This document shows positions 29,327 to 37,439 of a stretch of DNA of 64,000 nt, in pieces. The stretch comes from Sphingobacterium multivorum (GTDB lineage Bacteria; Bacteroidota; Bacteroidia; Sphingobacteriales; Sphingobacteriaceae). The stretch spans positions 2,108,001-2,172,000 of the forward strand of contig NZ_CP154261.1 of assembly GCF_039511225.1 (NCBI RefSeq), read 5' to 3'. The translations under genes and the position numbers were made by a program. The notes below the pieces were generated by a model. It had not been told where the DNA came from. It was given only the letters and a program-made list of their open reading frames with translations, and did not search any database. Numbering within the stretch: position 1 is the first letter of the stretch; every line of letters starts with the position of its first letter.

Positions 29327-29953
29327 TTATTTCGTCTTTGAAATGCGATAGGTACAGCGAGGCGCGTTTTCGATGATGTATTCTGTTCTACAGATGCGAT
29401 AGGCCGGACCGATGAGTTGCTGGAAATTATTCAGTTCTGAACGACAGAATCCCTGACATTCGGTTGCTGCTGCACATATGGGGCAGTGATTTTCAATGAG
29501 AAGATAATCGTCAGCTTCTTTCCTCCATTCAGCCATATAGCCTTCCTCTGTTCTTTTTTCGGCTATAATTTCAAGTTTTTTTTCAATGGATTCAATACCT
29601 GATAGCACTTCAGTATATTTCTGGTATACCTTAGACTCCCGGTCACTAATCAGTAGATCCAACGCATTCTCGCCAAGCACCTGTTTAATTGACTGCAACA
29701 ATTGTACTGTAATGTCGGCGTGACTATCTGGAAATTTTGCCATGCCCTGTGGTGACAAACTGTAATAAGTCGAGGGGCGGCCTATACCTTCGCTACGGGC
29801 ATCGGAGACGATCAGTTTTTGATTCGCGAGGTTCAATAAATGTTTACGGGCGCCTTCTTTTGTTATCGCCAACGCTGTTGCAATCACAGCTGCTGTGGCT
29901 TCTCGGCGCATTTTTAATAACATCAATATTCGATCAGCTGGACTTTTCTGCAT
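29327..29953 (-). CDS. SufR-like helix-turn-helix regulator with C-terminal cysteine cluster
   Basis: A 208-residue regulator. The N-terminal winged helix (about 5-70: ILMLLKMRREATAAVIATAL, TKEGARKHLLNL, GRPSTYYSLS) is of the DeoR/ArsR-like kind seen in SufR. The middle is predicted coiled coil. The C-terminus has C157, C160, C166, C170, C188 and C200, ending with CTYRI; C157 and C170 are 12 residues apart as in the Fe-S ligands of cyanobacterial SufR. It is divergent from a superoxide dismutase gene. An Fe-S or redox-sensing repressor of the sod operon is likely, inferred from motif and context. Confidence 0.8.
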   Translation of the reverse strand: MQKSPADRILMLLKMRREATAAVIATALAITKEGARKHLLNLANQKLIVSDARSEGIGRPSTYYSLSPQGMAKFPDSHADITVQLLQSIKQVLGENALDLLISDRESKVYQKYTEVLSGIESIEKKLEIIAEKRTEEGYMAEWRKEADDYLLIENHCPICAAATECQGFCRSELNNFQQLIGPAYRICRTEYIIENAPRCTYRISKTK

Positions 29954-29966
29954 TTGACAATAAAAA

Positions 29967-29995
29967 AGTTGTTTTATGTACTGCCAACAAAGATA
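29967..29995 (-). promoter_or_regulatory. Promoter of the SufR-like gene with operator half-site
   Basis: On the minus strand TATCTTTG (29988-29995) is an exact -7 box. Just downstream of the expected transcription start, AGTTGTTTTAT on the plus strand (29967-29977) repeats one half of the large palindrome at 30066-30099, as expected for autoregulation. Confidence 0.55.
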
Positions 29996-30065
29996 GCATT
30001 TTTATTTTTTGTTCTAAAATGTGTTTCAGATGCAGGTTTAGTCCTTTTGAATTTAGTTTTATGAC

Positions 30066-30117
30066 TTTAATAAAACAACTATTTAGTTGTTTTATTAAAA
30101 TTGATTCTCTAGTTTTG
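30066..30117 (+). promoter_or_regulatory. sod promoter with 34-bp palindromic operator
   Basis: TTTAATAAAACAACT (30066-30080) and AGTTGTTTTATTAAA (30085-30099) are exact reverse complements separated by ATTT. The right arm holds a TTG (30087-30089) placed 20 bases before TAGTTTTG (30110-30117), an exact -7 box. The dismutase ATG is 25 bases further. A protein bound to the palindrome would cover the -33 element. Confidence 0.75.
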
Positions 30118-30142
30118 ACTTATCATAAAAAACAATAAAACT

Positions 30143-30769
30143 ATGCACAAATTTCAATTACCCCAGTTACCATATGCCTATGCGGCGCTTGAACCCTATT
30201 TTGATCGCGAGACCATGACGATTCATCATCAAAAGCATCATCAAGCTTATGTCGACAATCTAAATAAGGCATTGGAAGGAACGGAAAGCGAAGGTGACAC
30301 GCTGTTGGATATACTCACAAGCATAAGTACATATAGCCCAGCAGTCCGCAATAATGGCGGCGGTCACTTTAACCATACGTTATTTTGGGAAATCTTATCG
30401 CCTAATCCAAAAACGGTACCTACAGGGAAGTTAGCGGATGAGATAAACGCTGCCTTTGGTTCTTTAGAAGAGCTCAAAGCCAATATCAAAAATGCTGGGC
30501 TTGGGCAGTTCGGTTCGGGGTGGTCATGGCTCTATGTCAAGCATTCTGGTGCCTTAGCTGTCGTCGCAACAGCCAATCAGGATAATCCGCTGATGGATAC
30601 ACAATCGATCGGCAGGGGGTTCCCTATTTTGGGTGTCGATGTTTGGGAGCATGCCTATTATTTGAAATATCAGAATAAAAGGGCCGATTATTTAGATGCA
30701 TTTTGGTCGCTTTTGGATTGGTCTGTTGTTGAACAAAAATACGATGCCGTAATTGCAGGCTTGGTTTGA
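30143..30769 (+). CDS. sodA: Superoxide dismutase, Mn-type (Fe/Mn family)
   Basis: A 208-residue Fe/Mn superoxide dismutase without signal peptide, hence cytosolic. Metal ligands are H28 (MTIHHQKHH), H78 (GGGHFNHTLFW), D166 and H170 (GVDVWEHAYYL). The glutamine Q146 in NQDNPLM and the glycines before HFNH are the outer-sphere pattern of Mn enzymes; Fe enzymes usually carry Gln in the NxxQ-x-WNH segment instead. It destroys superoxide. It is the first gene of a three-gene operon under a large palindromic operator, opposite a Cys-rich regulator. Confidence 0.95.
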   Translation: MHKFQLPQLPYAYAALEPYFDRETMTIHHQKHHQAYVDNLNKALEGTESEGDTLLDILTSISTYSPAVRNNGGGHFNHTLFWEILSPNPKTVPTGKLADEINAAFGSLEELKANIKNAGLGQFGSGWSWLYVKHSGALAVVATANQDNPLMDTQSIGRGFPILGVDVWEHAYYLKYQNKRADYLDAFWSLLDWSVVEQKYDAVIAGLV

Positions 30770-30770
30770 T

Positions 30771-31268
30771 ATGTTTATAAATAAAGTTGAAAACACGGGT
30801 ATATTGGCTTTAGATCTGATTGATTTTAAGTCCAATCTCGCCATCCAAAGTTTTGACATCAAAACATTGTTGTATCGGGAAGCAATCGTGAAAGAAAAGG
30901 AATTCAGAGAAGCTTTAACCGCGGTGGACTGGTCTGCTTTCCGAAATCAAGCGGTTGCTATCAGCTGTTCTGTCGACGCAATTATCCCGCCTTGGGTCTA
31001 TATGACCCTGGCGGAAAAACTTCATCCTGTTGCAGCGTATTACGATTTTAAGACGGTAGAGGCTTTGGAAATAGATTTGTGGATACAGGCTTTGCAAGCA
31101 ATGGATCTGTCGCATTTTCAGCAGCAAAAAGTTGTCATACGGGCCCGTCCGAATATCCCGGCGTCACTTTATATGTTGGCGACGGAACGTTTGATTCCTA
31201 TTGTGCAGACCTTGATGTATGGTGAGGTTGGTATGCCAAAAGTTATTTTTAAAAAAGGGAAAGTATAA
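30771..31268 (+). CDS. DUF2480 family protein
   Basis: A 165-residue soluble protein starting at the ATG one base after the dismutase stop; an in-frame TTG at 30753 overlapping sodA is less likely. The two similar halves each read like a substrate-free repeat: DWSAFRNQAVAISCSVDAIIPPW and LSHFQQQKVVIRARPNIPASLY. It fits DUF2480, a family restricted largely to Bacteroidota and without a known function. Position inside the sod operon suggests a link with oxidative stress or Fe-S biology. Confidence 0.75.
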   Translation: MFINKVENTGILALDLIDFKSNLAIQSFDIKTLLYREAIVKEKEFREALTAVDWSAFRNQAVAISCSVDAIIPPWVYMTLAEKLHPVAAYYDFKTVEALEIDLWIQALQAMDLSHFQQQKVVIRARPNIPASLYMLATERLIPIVQTLMYGEVGMPKVIFKKGKV

Positions 31269-31822
31269 TGAAAGCATTAATATTCAATGGCGCCTTGGAA
31301 AGAAGGCAAGAATCGACATCAGGAAAATTATCACACTATTTTTCCCACCAACTAAACCAACGAGGTATTGAAAATACGATTTTTAACCTGTCGGATAGTG
31401 GAATACCCTTATTTGATTTGAGTCTCAATCGGATACCCAATGCCGTCAAGATTATGAATACCCAGTTTCTAGAAGCAGATGTACATTTTTGGTTGTCTCC
31501 GCTTTATCATGGAAGTATTCCCGGTGTGATGAAAAATTGTTTGGATTGGCTTGAAGTCAGTGCTAAAAATAAACCGGCTTATCTGACGGATAAACATATC
31601 GGACTAGTGTGTTGGGCCGATGGCGTGCACGCGCTTCAGGGTATTAATGCAATGGATGCTATCGCGAAGTCGCTCCGCGCCTGGACATTGCCTTTTAGTG
31701 TTCCTATCATGAAATCTACTCTTTTTGAGCCGGATAATCCAAATGTGGTATCTTCGGCTTACCAATGTAAGCTTGACTTGCTGATCGATATTGCTACGAA
31801 AAAGAGCAAGGAATATCGTTGA
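31268..31822 (+). CDS. NADPH-dependent FMN reductase family protein
   Basis: A 184-residue flavodoxin-like protein. It begins with the nucleotide-binding strand MKALIFNGALERR and contains SPLYHGSIPGVMKNCLDWL, the FMN_red signature in which flavin is bound. The start overlaps the preceding stop (TAATG). It probably reduces flavins or quinones with NAD(P)H in the cytosol; in an operon with superoxide dismutase, a role against redox-cycling compounds is plausible. Its stop codon lies inside the left arm of the terminator palindrome. Confidence 0.88.
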   Translation: MKALIFNGALERRQESTSGKLSHYFSHQLNQRGIENTIFNLSDSGIPLFDLSLNRIPNAVKIMNTQFLEADVHFWLSPLYHGSIPGVMKNCLDWLEVSAKNKPAYLTDKHIGLVCWADGVHALQGINAMDAIAKSLRAWTLPFSVPIMKSTLFEPDNPNVVSSAYQCKLDLLIDIATKKSKEYR

Positions 31823-31864
31823 TAAAAAAGCCTCTCGAGCGCTCGAGAGGCTTTTTTATCAACG
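31817..31864. terminator. Perfect 48-bp palindromic bidirectional terminator
   Basis: The 24 bases from 31817 to 31840 are the exact reverse complement of 31841-31864. The core CCTCTCGAGCGCTCGAGAGG is flanked by A6 and T6, so it works as an intrinsic terminator on either strand. The TGA stop of the FMN reductase (31820-31822) is part of the stem. Confidence 0.93.
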
Positions 31865-32179
31865 GAAGATGTTTTAGCCTATATTTAAATAGATTAGACT
31901 AATCTTATGCTGGTAATTAATTTCAAAAAAAGTAGAAGAATGTCTTTAGCAATTCATCGCGGAGATATATCTTTGTTTTTTAAACCGCTAATTGACTATG
32001 CGGTTTTCCGACCTATATTTTCTACTGTCGACTTTGACGAAGTCTAATCGACCGCAAATTTAGACGTGGAGAAAAGTCTTGAACCACCGTCAGACTTTGT
32101 TGTTGCATATTATGAAACCATTGGCTGAAAAGGCCCCATTTAGTTTAATTGTTTAAGTGATTAATAAATTGGATTGATA
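31865..32179. other. Intergenic region without a convincing gene
   Basis: About 315 bases between the terminator palindrome and the histidine kinase. A 46-codon frame (31907-32047) exists but has no family resemblance or convincing start. A small stem (AAACCGC at 31982-31988 with GCGGTTT at 32000-32006) lies within it. No exact -7 box was found before the kinase. Confidence 0.4.
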
Positions 32180-34144
32180 ATGTTTCAGTTGAAAGAGTTA
32201 ACGAAGATAATTGCCTTTTTTATAGTATACTTTACTGTGCATCTTGTAACTGCACAGAGTTTTCTGCCATTGGATGAGAATAGATATCGATCTGATGCGG
32301 AAAAGTTATTGCTGTCGAGTTCGGATGACAGTGTGAAGGCAATGCAGTATTTTTATTTGGCAGATTACTATCGATTTAGGGATACGACCAAATTTTGGGA
32401 TCATATGCGGGAGGGGGAGCGTTTCGCCAAACCATTCCGGAGTTTACAGGCGATGGGGGCACTCTGCAAAAGCTTTTATTATGGACAATTTCTGGATAGT
32501 AAAAATGCCGGAGTTGAAGCCCAACGATGTGTAGACCTCCTTGGAAATGCGCAAAAACCTTTTCAACAGGGCCTTTTGGCTAAAGCTTGGTATAATCTGG
32601 GCTTGGTTCGGTTTCCAAAAAAGGGATTTGCTGATTTTCTGGATATCCTAAACGGGAAGTGCTTGCCTTATGCCAAAGCACATGACCCCATTATGGAAGG
32701 TAGTATAAATACGATGATCGGCATGACCTTTATGTCGTCCAATCAGCTTACAAAAGCTGATGAATACCATCAATTGGCCATCAAGCAACTCGAGCAGCAA
32801 CCACCGAGTGCTGCACTTGTGGTGGCTTATCTCAATACAGTCAGCAATTATTGCTATCAGGTGAAATCCAAAGAAGCAAGAGTGCTACTGGATAAAGTCA
32901 AACAGCTCTTGAAAGATTATCCAAATTCTTCGCAATTACCCAATTATTATTACAATGAGGCGCTTTATTTTACCACAAAGCAACAGACTGATGAAGCCCT
33001 TCGTCTGCTGGATATCGGGTTGGATTGGTCGGTGAAAATGAACAATTGGAAATTATTCCAGATGATGCGGTTCAGAAAGTTTAATGTGTATCTCCTGCAG
33101 AAAAAGTATGCTGATGCTAAACTGCAGTTGGAGGAAATCATTAAAAATGGATTATTAACGCGAGATCTTTACAACAGTAAAATTGTGTACAGTCAACTGG
33201 CAGCTGTAAATGAGCTGATGGGTAATTATCAGGATGCGCTGAAGATGTCCAATAAGGCAAATACACTATCCGACAGTATTCAGAAGGTCCAATTGTTGGA
33301 GAAAATGAATGAGATGGAAGCAAAATATAAAACCGTAGAAAAAGAAAAAGAGATTCTGAATCTGCGCGCAGAAAAGGAACGCAACCAATTTCGGATTTTC
33401 CTCGTTTTGGGTATTGCCGTTTTGCTTTTCTTTATTGTACTATTTGTTAATTTTTCCTATCGAAAACAACGGAAGCTCAATACACAGATACAGCTCAATC
33501 ACGAAATCGCATTGGACAAAATGGAAAAGGAAAAGCAGTTGCAAATTTCGGAATCGATGCTAAAAGGAGAGGAGCAGGAGCGTCATCGTATTGCCCAAGA
33601 TCTGCATGATAGCATAGGTGGCATGTTGACAGGTTTAAAATTTAAGATTGCCGGCGATGTGGCAAAGAGTACACTCTTGACAGATGAAGTGCCGCAGAAG
33701 TTGAACGACATCTTAGGTGAAGTAAGACGGATATCCCATAACCTGATGCCCGAATCGCTGCGTCAGTTTGGATTGATAGCAGCATTGGAGCAATTGTGTA
33801 TGGCGATGAAAAATAGTAACGTTTCGATCCAGTTTGAGAACTACGAGCCTGAATTGAATGTGGATTTTCAAAAGGGATTGGCCCTGTATCGAATTGTTCA
33901 GGAGGCCATTTCAAATGCACTAAAGTATGCCAATGCGGATTCAATTATCGTTCAGGTAAGTAAATCGAACGAAGTACTCCATATCCTCGTTGAGGATAAT
34001 GGCAAAGGCTTTGATTCTGCTGTGTTAAATTATGGATTGGGTTTAAATAATATGGTCAACAGGGTGAAATGGATCAATGGATCAATTGATATTCAGAGTA
34101 AGCTTGGATCTGGAACGCAGATCGAAATTGGTGTAACTGTTTAA
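32180..34144 (+). CDS. Sensor histidine kinase, NarX/DesK-like (HisKA_3), with TPR-type sensor
   Basis: 654 residues from the ATG at 32180. Signal peptide or first TM (about 6-24), a periplasmic helical-repeat region resembling TPRs (about 30-390), one TM helix (about 408-428), a short coiled coil, then HisKA_3 with phospho-acceptor H476 (RIAQDLHDSIGG) and HATPase_c with the N-box (EAISNALKYA) and G-box (VEDNGKGF, GLGLNNM). The response regulator follows after 12 bases. TPR-containing kinases of this kind are common in Bacteroidota; the stimulus is unknown. Confidence 0.92.
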   Translation: MFQLKELTKIIAFFIVYFTVHLVTAQSFLPLDENRYRSDAEKLLLSSSDDSVKAMQYFYLADYYRFRDTTKFWDHMREGERFAKPFRSLQAMGALCKSFYYGQFLDSKNAGVEAQRCVDLLGNAQKPFQQGLLAKAWYNLGLVRFPKKGFADFLDILNGKCLPYAKAHDPIMEGSINTMIGMTFMSSNQLTKADEYHQLAIKQLEQQPPSAALVVAYLNTVSNYCYQVKSKEARVLLDKVKQLLKDYPNSSQLPNYYYNEALYFTTKQQTDEALRLLDIGLDWSVKMNNWKLFQMMRFRKFNVYLLQKKYADAKLQLEEIIKNGLLTRDLYNSKIVYSQLAAVNELMGNYQDALKMSNKANTLSDSIQKVQLLEKMNEMEAKYKTVEKEKEILNLRAEKERNQFRIFLVLGIAVLLFFIVLFVNFSYRKQRKLNTQIQLNHEIALDKMEKEKQLQISESMLKGEEQERHRIAQDLHDSIGGMLTGLKFKIAGDVAKSTLLTDEVPQKLNDILGEVRRISHNLMPESLRQFGLIAALEQLCMAMKNSNVSIQFENYEPELNVDFQKGLALYRIVQEAISNALKYANADSIIVQVSKSNEVLHILVEDNGKGFDSAVLNYGLGLNNMVNRVKWINGSIDIQSKLGSGTQIEIGVTV

Positions 34145-34156
34145 ATAAGCGGAGTC

Positions 34157-34783
34157 ATGGAGATAATTGCAGTGTTAGACGATCATCCCTTATTGTTGGA
34201 AGGTGTCGCTTCTTTTCTCAATAATCAGGATGGGTATCTCGTATACCCCTTTTTGGAAGAGATTGCGTTAATTGAATTTTTAAAGGTCACAGGAGCCGAT
34301 CTCATCCTGATGGATATGCAGCTGTTGAAGACAAATGGGGTGGATGTCTGTACACAGGTGAGGAAACTGTTTCCGACGATTCCCATTGTTGCATTGAGCA
34401 ATTTAGCCGATGGAAACCTTATTTTTCAGTTTATGCAGGCTGGCGGAAATGGCTATATTTTAAAGGACGTTACCAACGAAGAATTCTTGCGCTGTGTAGA
34501 GCTCGGGCTCGATGGCAAAGAGGCCATTTGTGATCGGGCAAAAGAACTTTATCGTGGTGCAATTTCGACGATCAGCGGTCTACCTCGGCTTACACAGCGT
34601 GAAAAAGAGATTTTGACGTTGATCTCCAAGGGACTTACCACGAACCAAATTGCTGAACAGTTGTTTTTAAGTCCAGTTACGGTTGAAACGCATCGGCGCA
34701 ATCTCCTGACCAAATTCAAAGTTAAAAATATGATTGAGCTCGTACAGCTGGCAATGAAACATAAGTTGTTGGGACTCGAATAG
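34157..34783 (+). CDS. Response regulator, NarL/LuxR family
   Basis: A 208-residue regulator. The receiver domain has the acidic pocket DDH (residues 8-9), phosphorylation site D53 (LILMDMQL) and the conserved Lys in LKDVT. The C-terminal LuxR-type helix-turn-helix is LTQREKEILTLISKGLTTNQIAEQLFLSPVTVETHRRNLL (described here in two parts: dimer-interface start LTQREKEIL and recognition helix SPVTVETHRRNLL). It pairs with the kinase upstream. Its stop is only 9 bases from the convergent cydB stop, with no terminator between. Confidence 0.95.
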   Translation: MEIIAVLDDHPLLLEGVASFLNNQDGYLVYPFLEEIALIEFLKVTGADLILMDMQLLKTNGVDVCTQVRKLFPTIPIVALSNLADGNLIFQFMQAGGNGYILKDVTNEEFLRCVELGLDGKEAICDRAKELYRGAISTISGLPRLTQREKEILTLISKGLTTNQIAEQLFLSPVTVETHRRNLLTKFKVKNMIELVQLAMKHKLLGLE

Positions 34784-34792
34784 ATACCGCTC

Positions 34793-35869
34793 TTAATGTT
34801 CACCGTAACCGACGTCATCCAGCTTACCTTTGAAGACCCTAAATTGGATGATAAAATAGGCAATCACCAGAATTGTGGCAAACATAAACCAGCCTAAACC
34901 TACGGAAAGACCATATTCATGCGCAGCAGCATTTTGAATCGTCAAGGAGGGGTTTACGTCATTCGTTGAAGGCAATACTATCGGGAACATGGAAGCAACG
35001 GTCGTCGCAAAGCTCCCTAGGATGAACAGCGATGAAAATAGGAAGCCAATACCGTCTTTTTTAAAGGTTTTGATCCAAAATTGTCCAAGTAATCCAGTGG
35101 CAGCAATCACAGGGAATATCCATAGCCAATAATGATTTTGAAGATTGTTTAGTGAGATGGGCTTCACATAATGCCATACATAGGCCGATAGTATGACAAG
35201 AATAAGCAAGACAAAGTTGAGCTTAAAAACAATGTTCTTTAGTCTCGTGTTTAATGTGCTGGATGTTTTCAGAATGACCCAGCCTGCGCCGTGGATGGTT
35301 AATGTAACGACGGCAACTAAACCTAAAATGATAGTGAACCAGTCTATGATGCCTTGATGTTGGGCTAATGGGTCAAATGTCGGGTTCCAAAGTGCCAAGA
35401 AGAAATAGTGCGGCTCTTGGGTGGATACACCATTCTCTACCATACCCAGGTTTACTCCGCGAACGACATTGCCCAGCGCAGCGCCAAAGAAAAGTGCCAG
35501 CAACAGGCTTGCCAGGCCAAAAGCCTTATCCCACAAAGCTTCCCAAAGACGATGGTGAACCTGACCTCTGAGTTCAAGACTTATTGCTCTAAAAATAAGT
35601 AACCAAAGTACAAGCATTAGGGGAAGGTAGAAACCACTGAAGGAGGAGGCGTAGAGTGTGGGGAAAGCAAAAAATAGGACGCCACCAGAAGCGATGAGCC
35701 AGACTTCATTGGCATCCCAAAACGGCCCAATTGAGTTGGTAACAGCTTTTTTCTCCTGTTCGGTTTTAGCAAAGAATAGATGGACAATTCCCGCTCCAAA
35801 ATCGTACCCATCGAGTACGATATAAATTCCCAGCATAAAAGTTAATACGATAAACCAGAATATTTCCAT
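34793..35869 (-). CDS. cydB: Cytochrome bd ubiquinol oxidase subunit II
   Basis: A 358-residue membrane protein with about nine TM helices. The N-terminal signature YIVLDGYDFGAGIVH (residues about 16-30) is characteristic of CydB. It follows cydA with a 6-base gap and forms the high-affinity terminal oxidase that reduces oxygen with quinol. Its 3' end nearly abuts the response regulator gene on the other strand. No small CydX gene is visible downstream. Confidence 0.96.
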   Translation of the reverse strand: MEIFWFIVLTFMLGIYIVLDGYDFGAGIVHLFFAKTEQEKKAVTNSIGPFWDANEVWLIASGGVLFFAFPTLYASSFSGFYLPLMLVLWLLIFRAISLELRGQVHHRLWEALWDKAFGLASLLLALFFGAALGNVVRGVNLGMVENGVSTQEPHYFFLALWNPTFDPLAQHQGIIDWFTIILGLVAVVTLTIHGAGWVILKTSSTLNTRLKNIVFKLNFVLLILVILSAYVWHYVKPISLNNLQNHYWLWIFPVIAATGLLGQFWIKTFKKDGIGFLFSSLFILGSFATTVASMFPIVLPSTNDVNPSLTIQNAAAHEYGLSVGLGWFMFATILVIAYFIIQFRVFKGKLDDVGYGEH

Positions 35870-35875
35870 AGCTAA

Positions 35876-37213
35876 TTAGGTTAATGCAACTGTCGTTTCA
35901 GGACCTTTTCTAATGATCTTCAAGACTAACATCAGAAATAACAAACCCAAAAGAATGTATAAACCGACGAAGCCGAGAAAGGTAAATAATGTATTTCCGG
36001 AAGATACGGTAGGGGATACACCGTCTACCATTCGCATGAGATTATAAACAAGCCAAGGTTGCCGCCCCAATTCAGCTGTATACCAACCTGCAGTATTCGC
36101 GATGTATGGAAATGGAATCATAAACATGATGATCCACAATAACCATTTGGTTTGATACAATTTGTTCCGCCAAAGCAGTAGCGCTCCAAGAACCATAATG
36201 CCGATGAATATGGTACCCAGCCCTACCATGATGTGATAGCTGTAATAGAGTCCGGGTACGTTGGTTGGATGCAAGGACTGGTCAAATTCATTTAATCCCT
36301 TGATTTCTGCGTCCCAGCGCTGGTAGGTGAGGAAGCTCAAGACATTCGGCACCGCTATTTTATTGTCCAGCTTTTTGTTTTCCATGTCGGGTTGGCCGAC
36401 CAGGATAATCTCGGATCCGCCTTGCTCCGTTTTGAAGATGCCCTCCATGCCGGCAAAGGCTGCGGGTTGATATTTGACTACGTTTTTGGCGGCAAGGTCT
36501 CCCGTAGGAAATGCCAACATAACCGATGAAATGGCGCCGAAGATGACGCCACTTTTAACGAATATCTTTCCAAACTTACTATGCCGGTCACTTAGGAGAT
36601 AGAAAGATCCAATAGAAGCCACAAAAAAGGAACTGGTCACCAACGAAGCGGCTTGATTATGTAAATAAGATGGCCATAACCATGGATTACTGAATAATGC
36701 ACTAAAATTGTTCAGTACAAATTTGCCGTTTTCAAGAATCTCATACCCTACAGGGTGCTGCATCCAGGAATGTGTGGCGATAATCAGAAAACCACTGGCC
36801 CAAGATCCAATAAAGACCATGAGTCCGGATAAAAAATGGAGCTTATGCCCGAGCAACTTCTCTCCAAAAAGAAACATCCCCAGAAATGATGACTCTAGGA
36901 AAAAGGAAAACATACCTTCCATGGCTAAGGTCTGTCCGATAATACCACCCGTAAGTTCAGAAAATTTAGCCCAGTTGGTGCCAAATTGAAACTCCATGGG
37001 AATGCCTGTTACAACGCCCATGGTGAAGTTAAGCGCAAAGATTTTCATCCAAAATTTGGATGCATGGTTGTAATCTTCGTTTTGTGTTTGCAGGAATTTC
37101 CATTTGAAATAGACGATCATGAGGGATAAACCCATGGTCAATTGAGGGAATAAGTAATGGAATGTAATCGTAAATGCGAACTGAAGTCGATTATAGAGAA
37201 TCATATCTTCCAT
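35876..37213 (-). CDS. cydA: Cytochrome bd ubiquinol oxidase subunit I
   Basis: A 445-residue heme-binding subunit. H19 in TFHYLFPQLTMG is the axial ligand of the high-spin heme b595 or d region, and the segments WMQHPVGYE and GWYTAELGRQPW are typical of CydA. The protein is shorter than E. coli CydA (522), consistent with the short Q-loop class. It starts the cydAB operon. Expected role is microaerobic respiration and protection of oxygen-sensitive enzymes. The 226-base upstream gap is shared with a divergent diheme protein gene. Confidence 0.96.
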   Translation of the reverse strand: MEDMILYNRLQFAFTITFHYLFPQLTMGLSLMIVYFKWKFLQTQNEDYNHASKFWMKIFALNFTMGVVTGIPMEFQFGTNWAKFSELTGGIIGQTLAMEGMFSFFLESSFLGMFLFGEKLLGHKLHFLSGLMVFIGSWASGFLIIATHSWMQHPVGYEILENGKFVLNNFSALFSNPWLWPSYLHNQAASLVTSSFFVASIGSFYLLSDRHSKFGKIFVKSGVIFGAISSVMLAFPTGDLAAKNVVKYQPAAFAGMEGIFKTEQGGSEIILVGQPDMENKKLDNKIAVPNVLSFLTYQRWDAEIKGLNEFDQSLHPTNVPGLYYSYHIMVGLGTIFIGIMVLGALLLWRNKLYQTKWLLWIIMFMIPFPYIANTAGWYTAELGRQPWLVYNLMRMVDGVSPTVSSGNTLFTFLGFVGLYILLGLLFLMLVLKIIRKGPETTVALT

Positions 37214-37439
37214 GTAGCCGAAGTTTTGGTTAAAAGACAGCTAAATATAACCTTTTATTTGCGTATATATCCATGAAACCGTTTTATTTTTTGATAAAAT
37301 AACGGGGTTTTTATTGTTTTCTGTACGCATTGTAAAATCTGAACCTCAATAGCAGATATCAATCAGCGTAATCTCTTTTTTGTCTTATCTTCGTCCCAAT
37401 TTAAGATGGACTTGAACAGGAGAAAAGAGCATTGGGGAA

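Noticed and set aside
29737..30138. A 133-codon plus-strand frame overlapping the SufR-like gene and the sod promoter
   Set aside because: It covers the opposite strand of the regulator's conserved winged helix and runs through the palindromic operator and the -7 box; no protein motif is visible.
31907..32128. A 46-codon frame, open for another 26 codons after one stop, as a possible broken gene
   Set aside because: No homology is recognisable, no promoter or start signal is evident, and it contains a stem-loop; random openness over this length is common.
37270..37315. FNR/CRP-type site (TTGATAAAAT) in the cydA upstream region
   Set aside because: Only one half resembles TTGAT; the partner half ATCAA is absent, so it is not supported as an FNR/CRP box.
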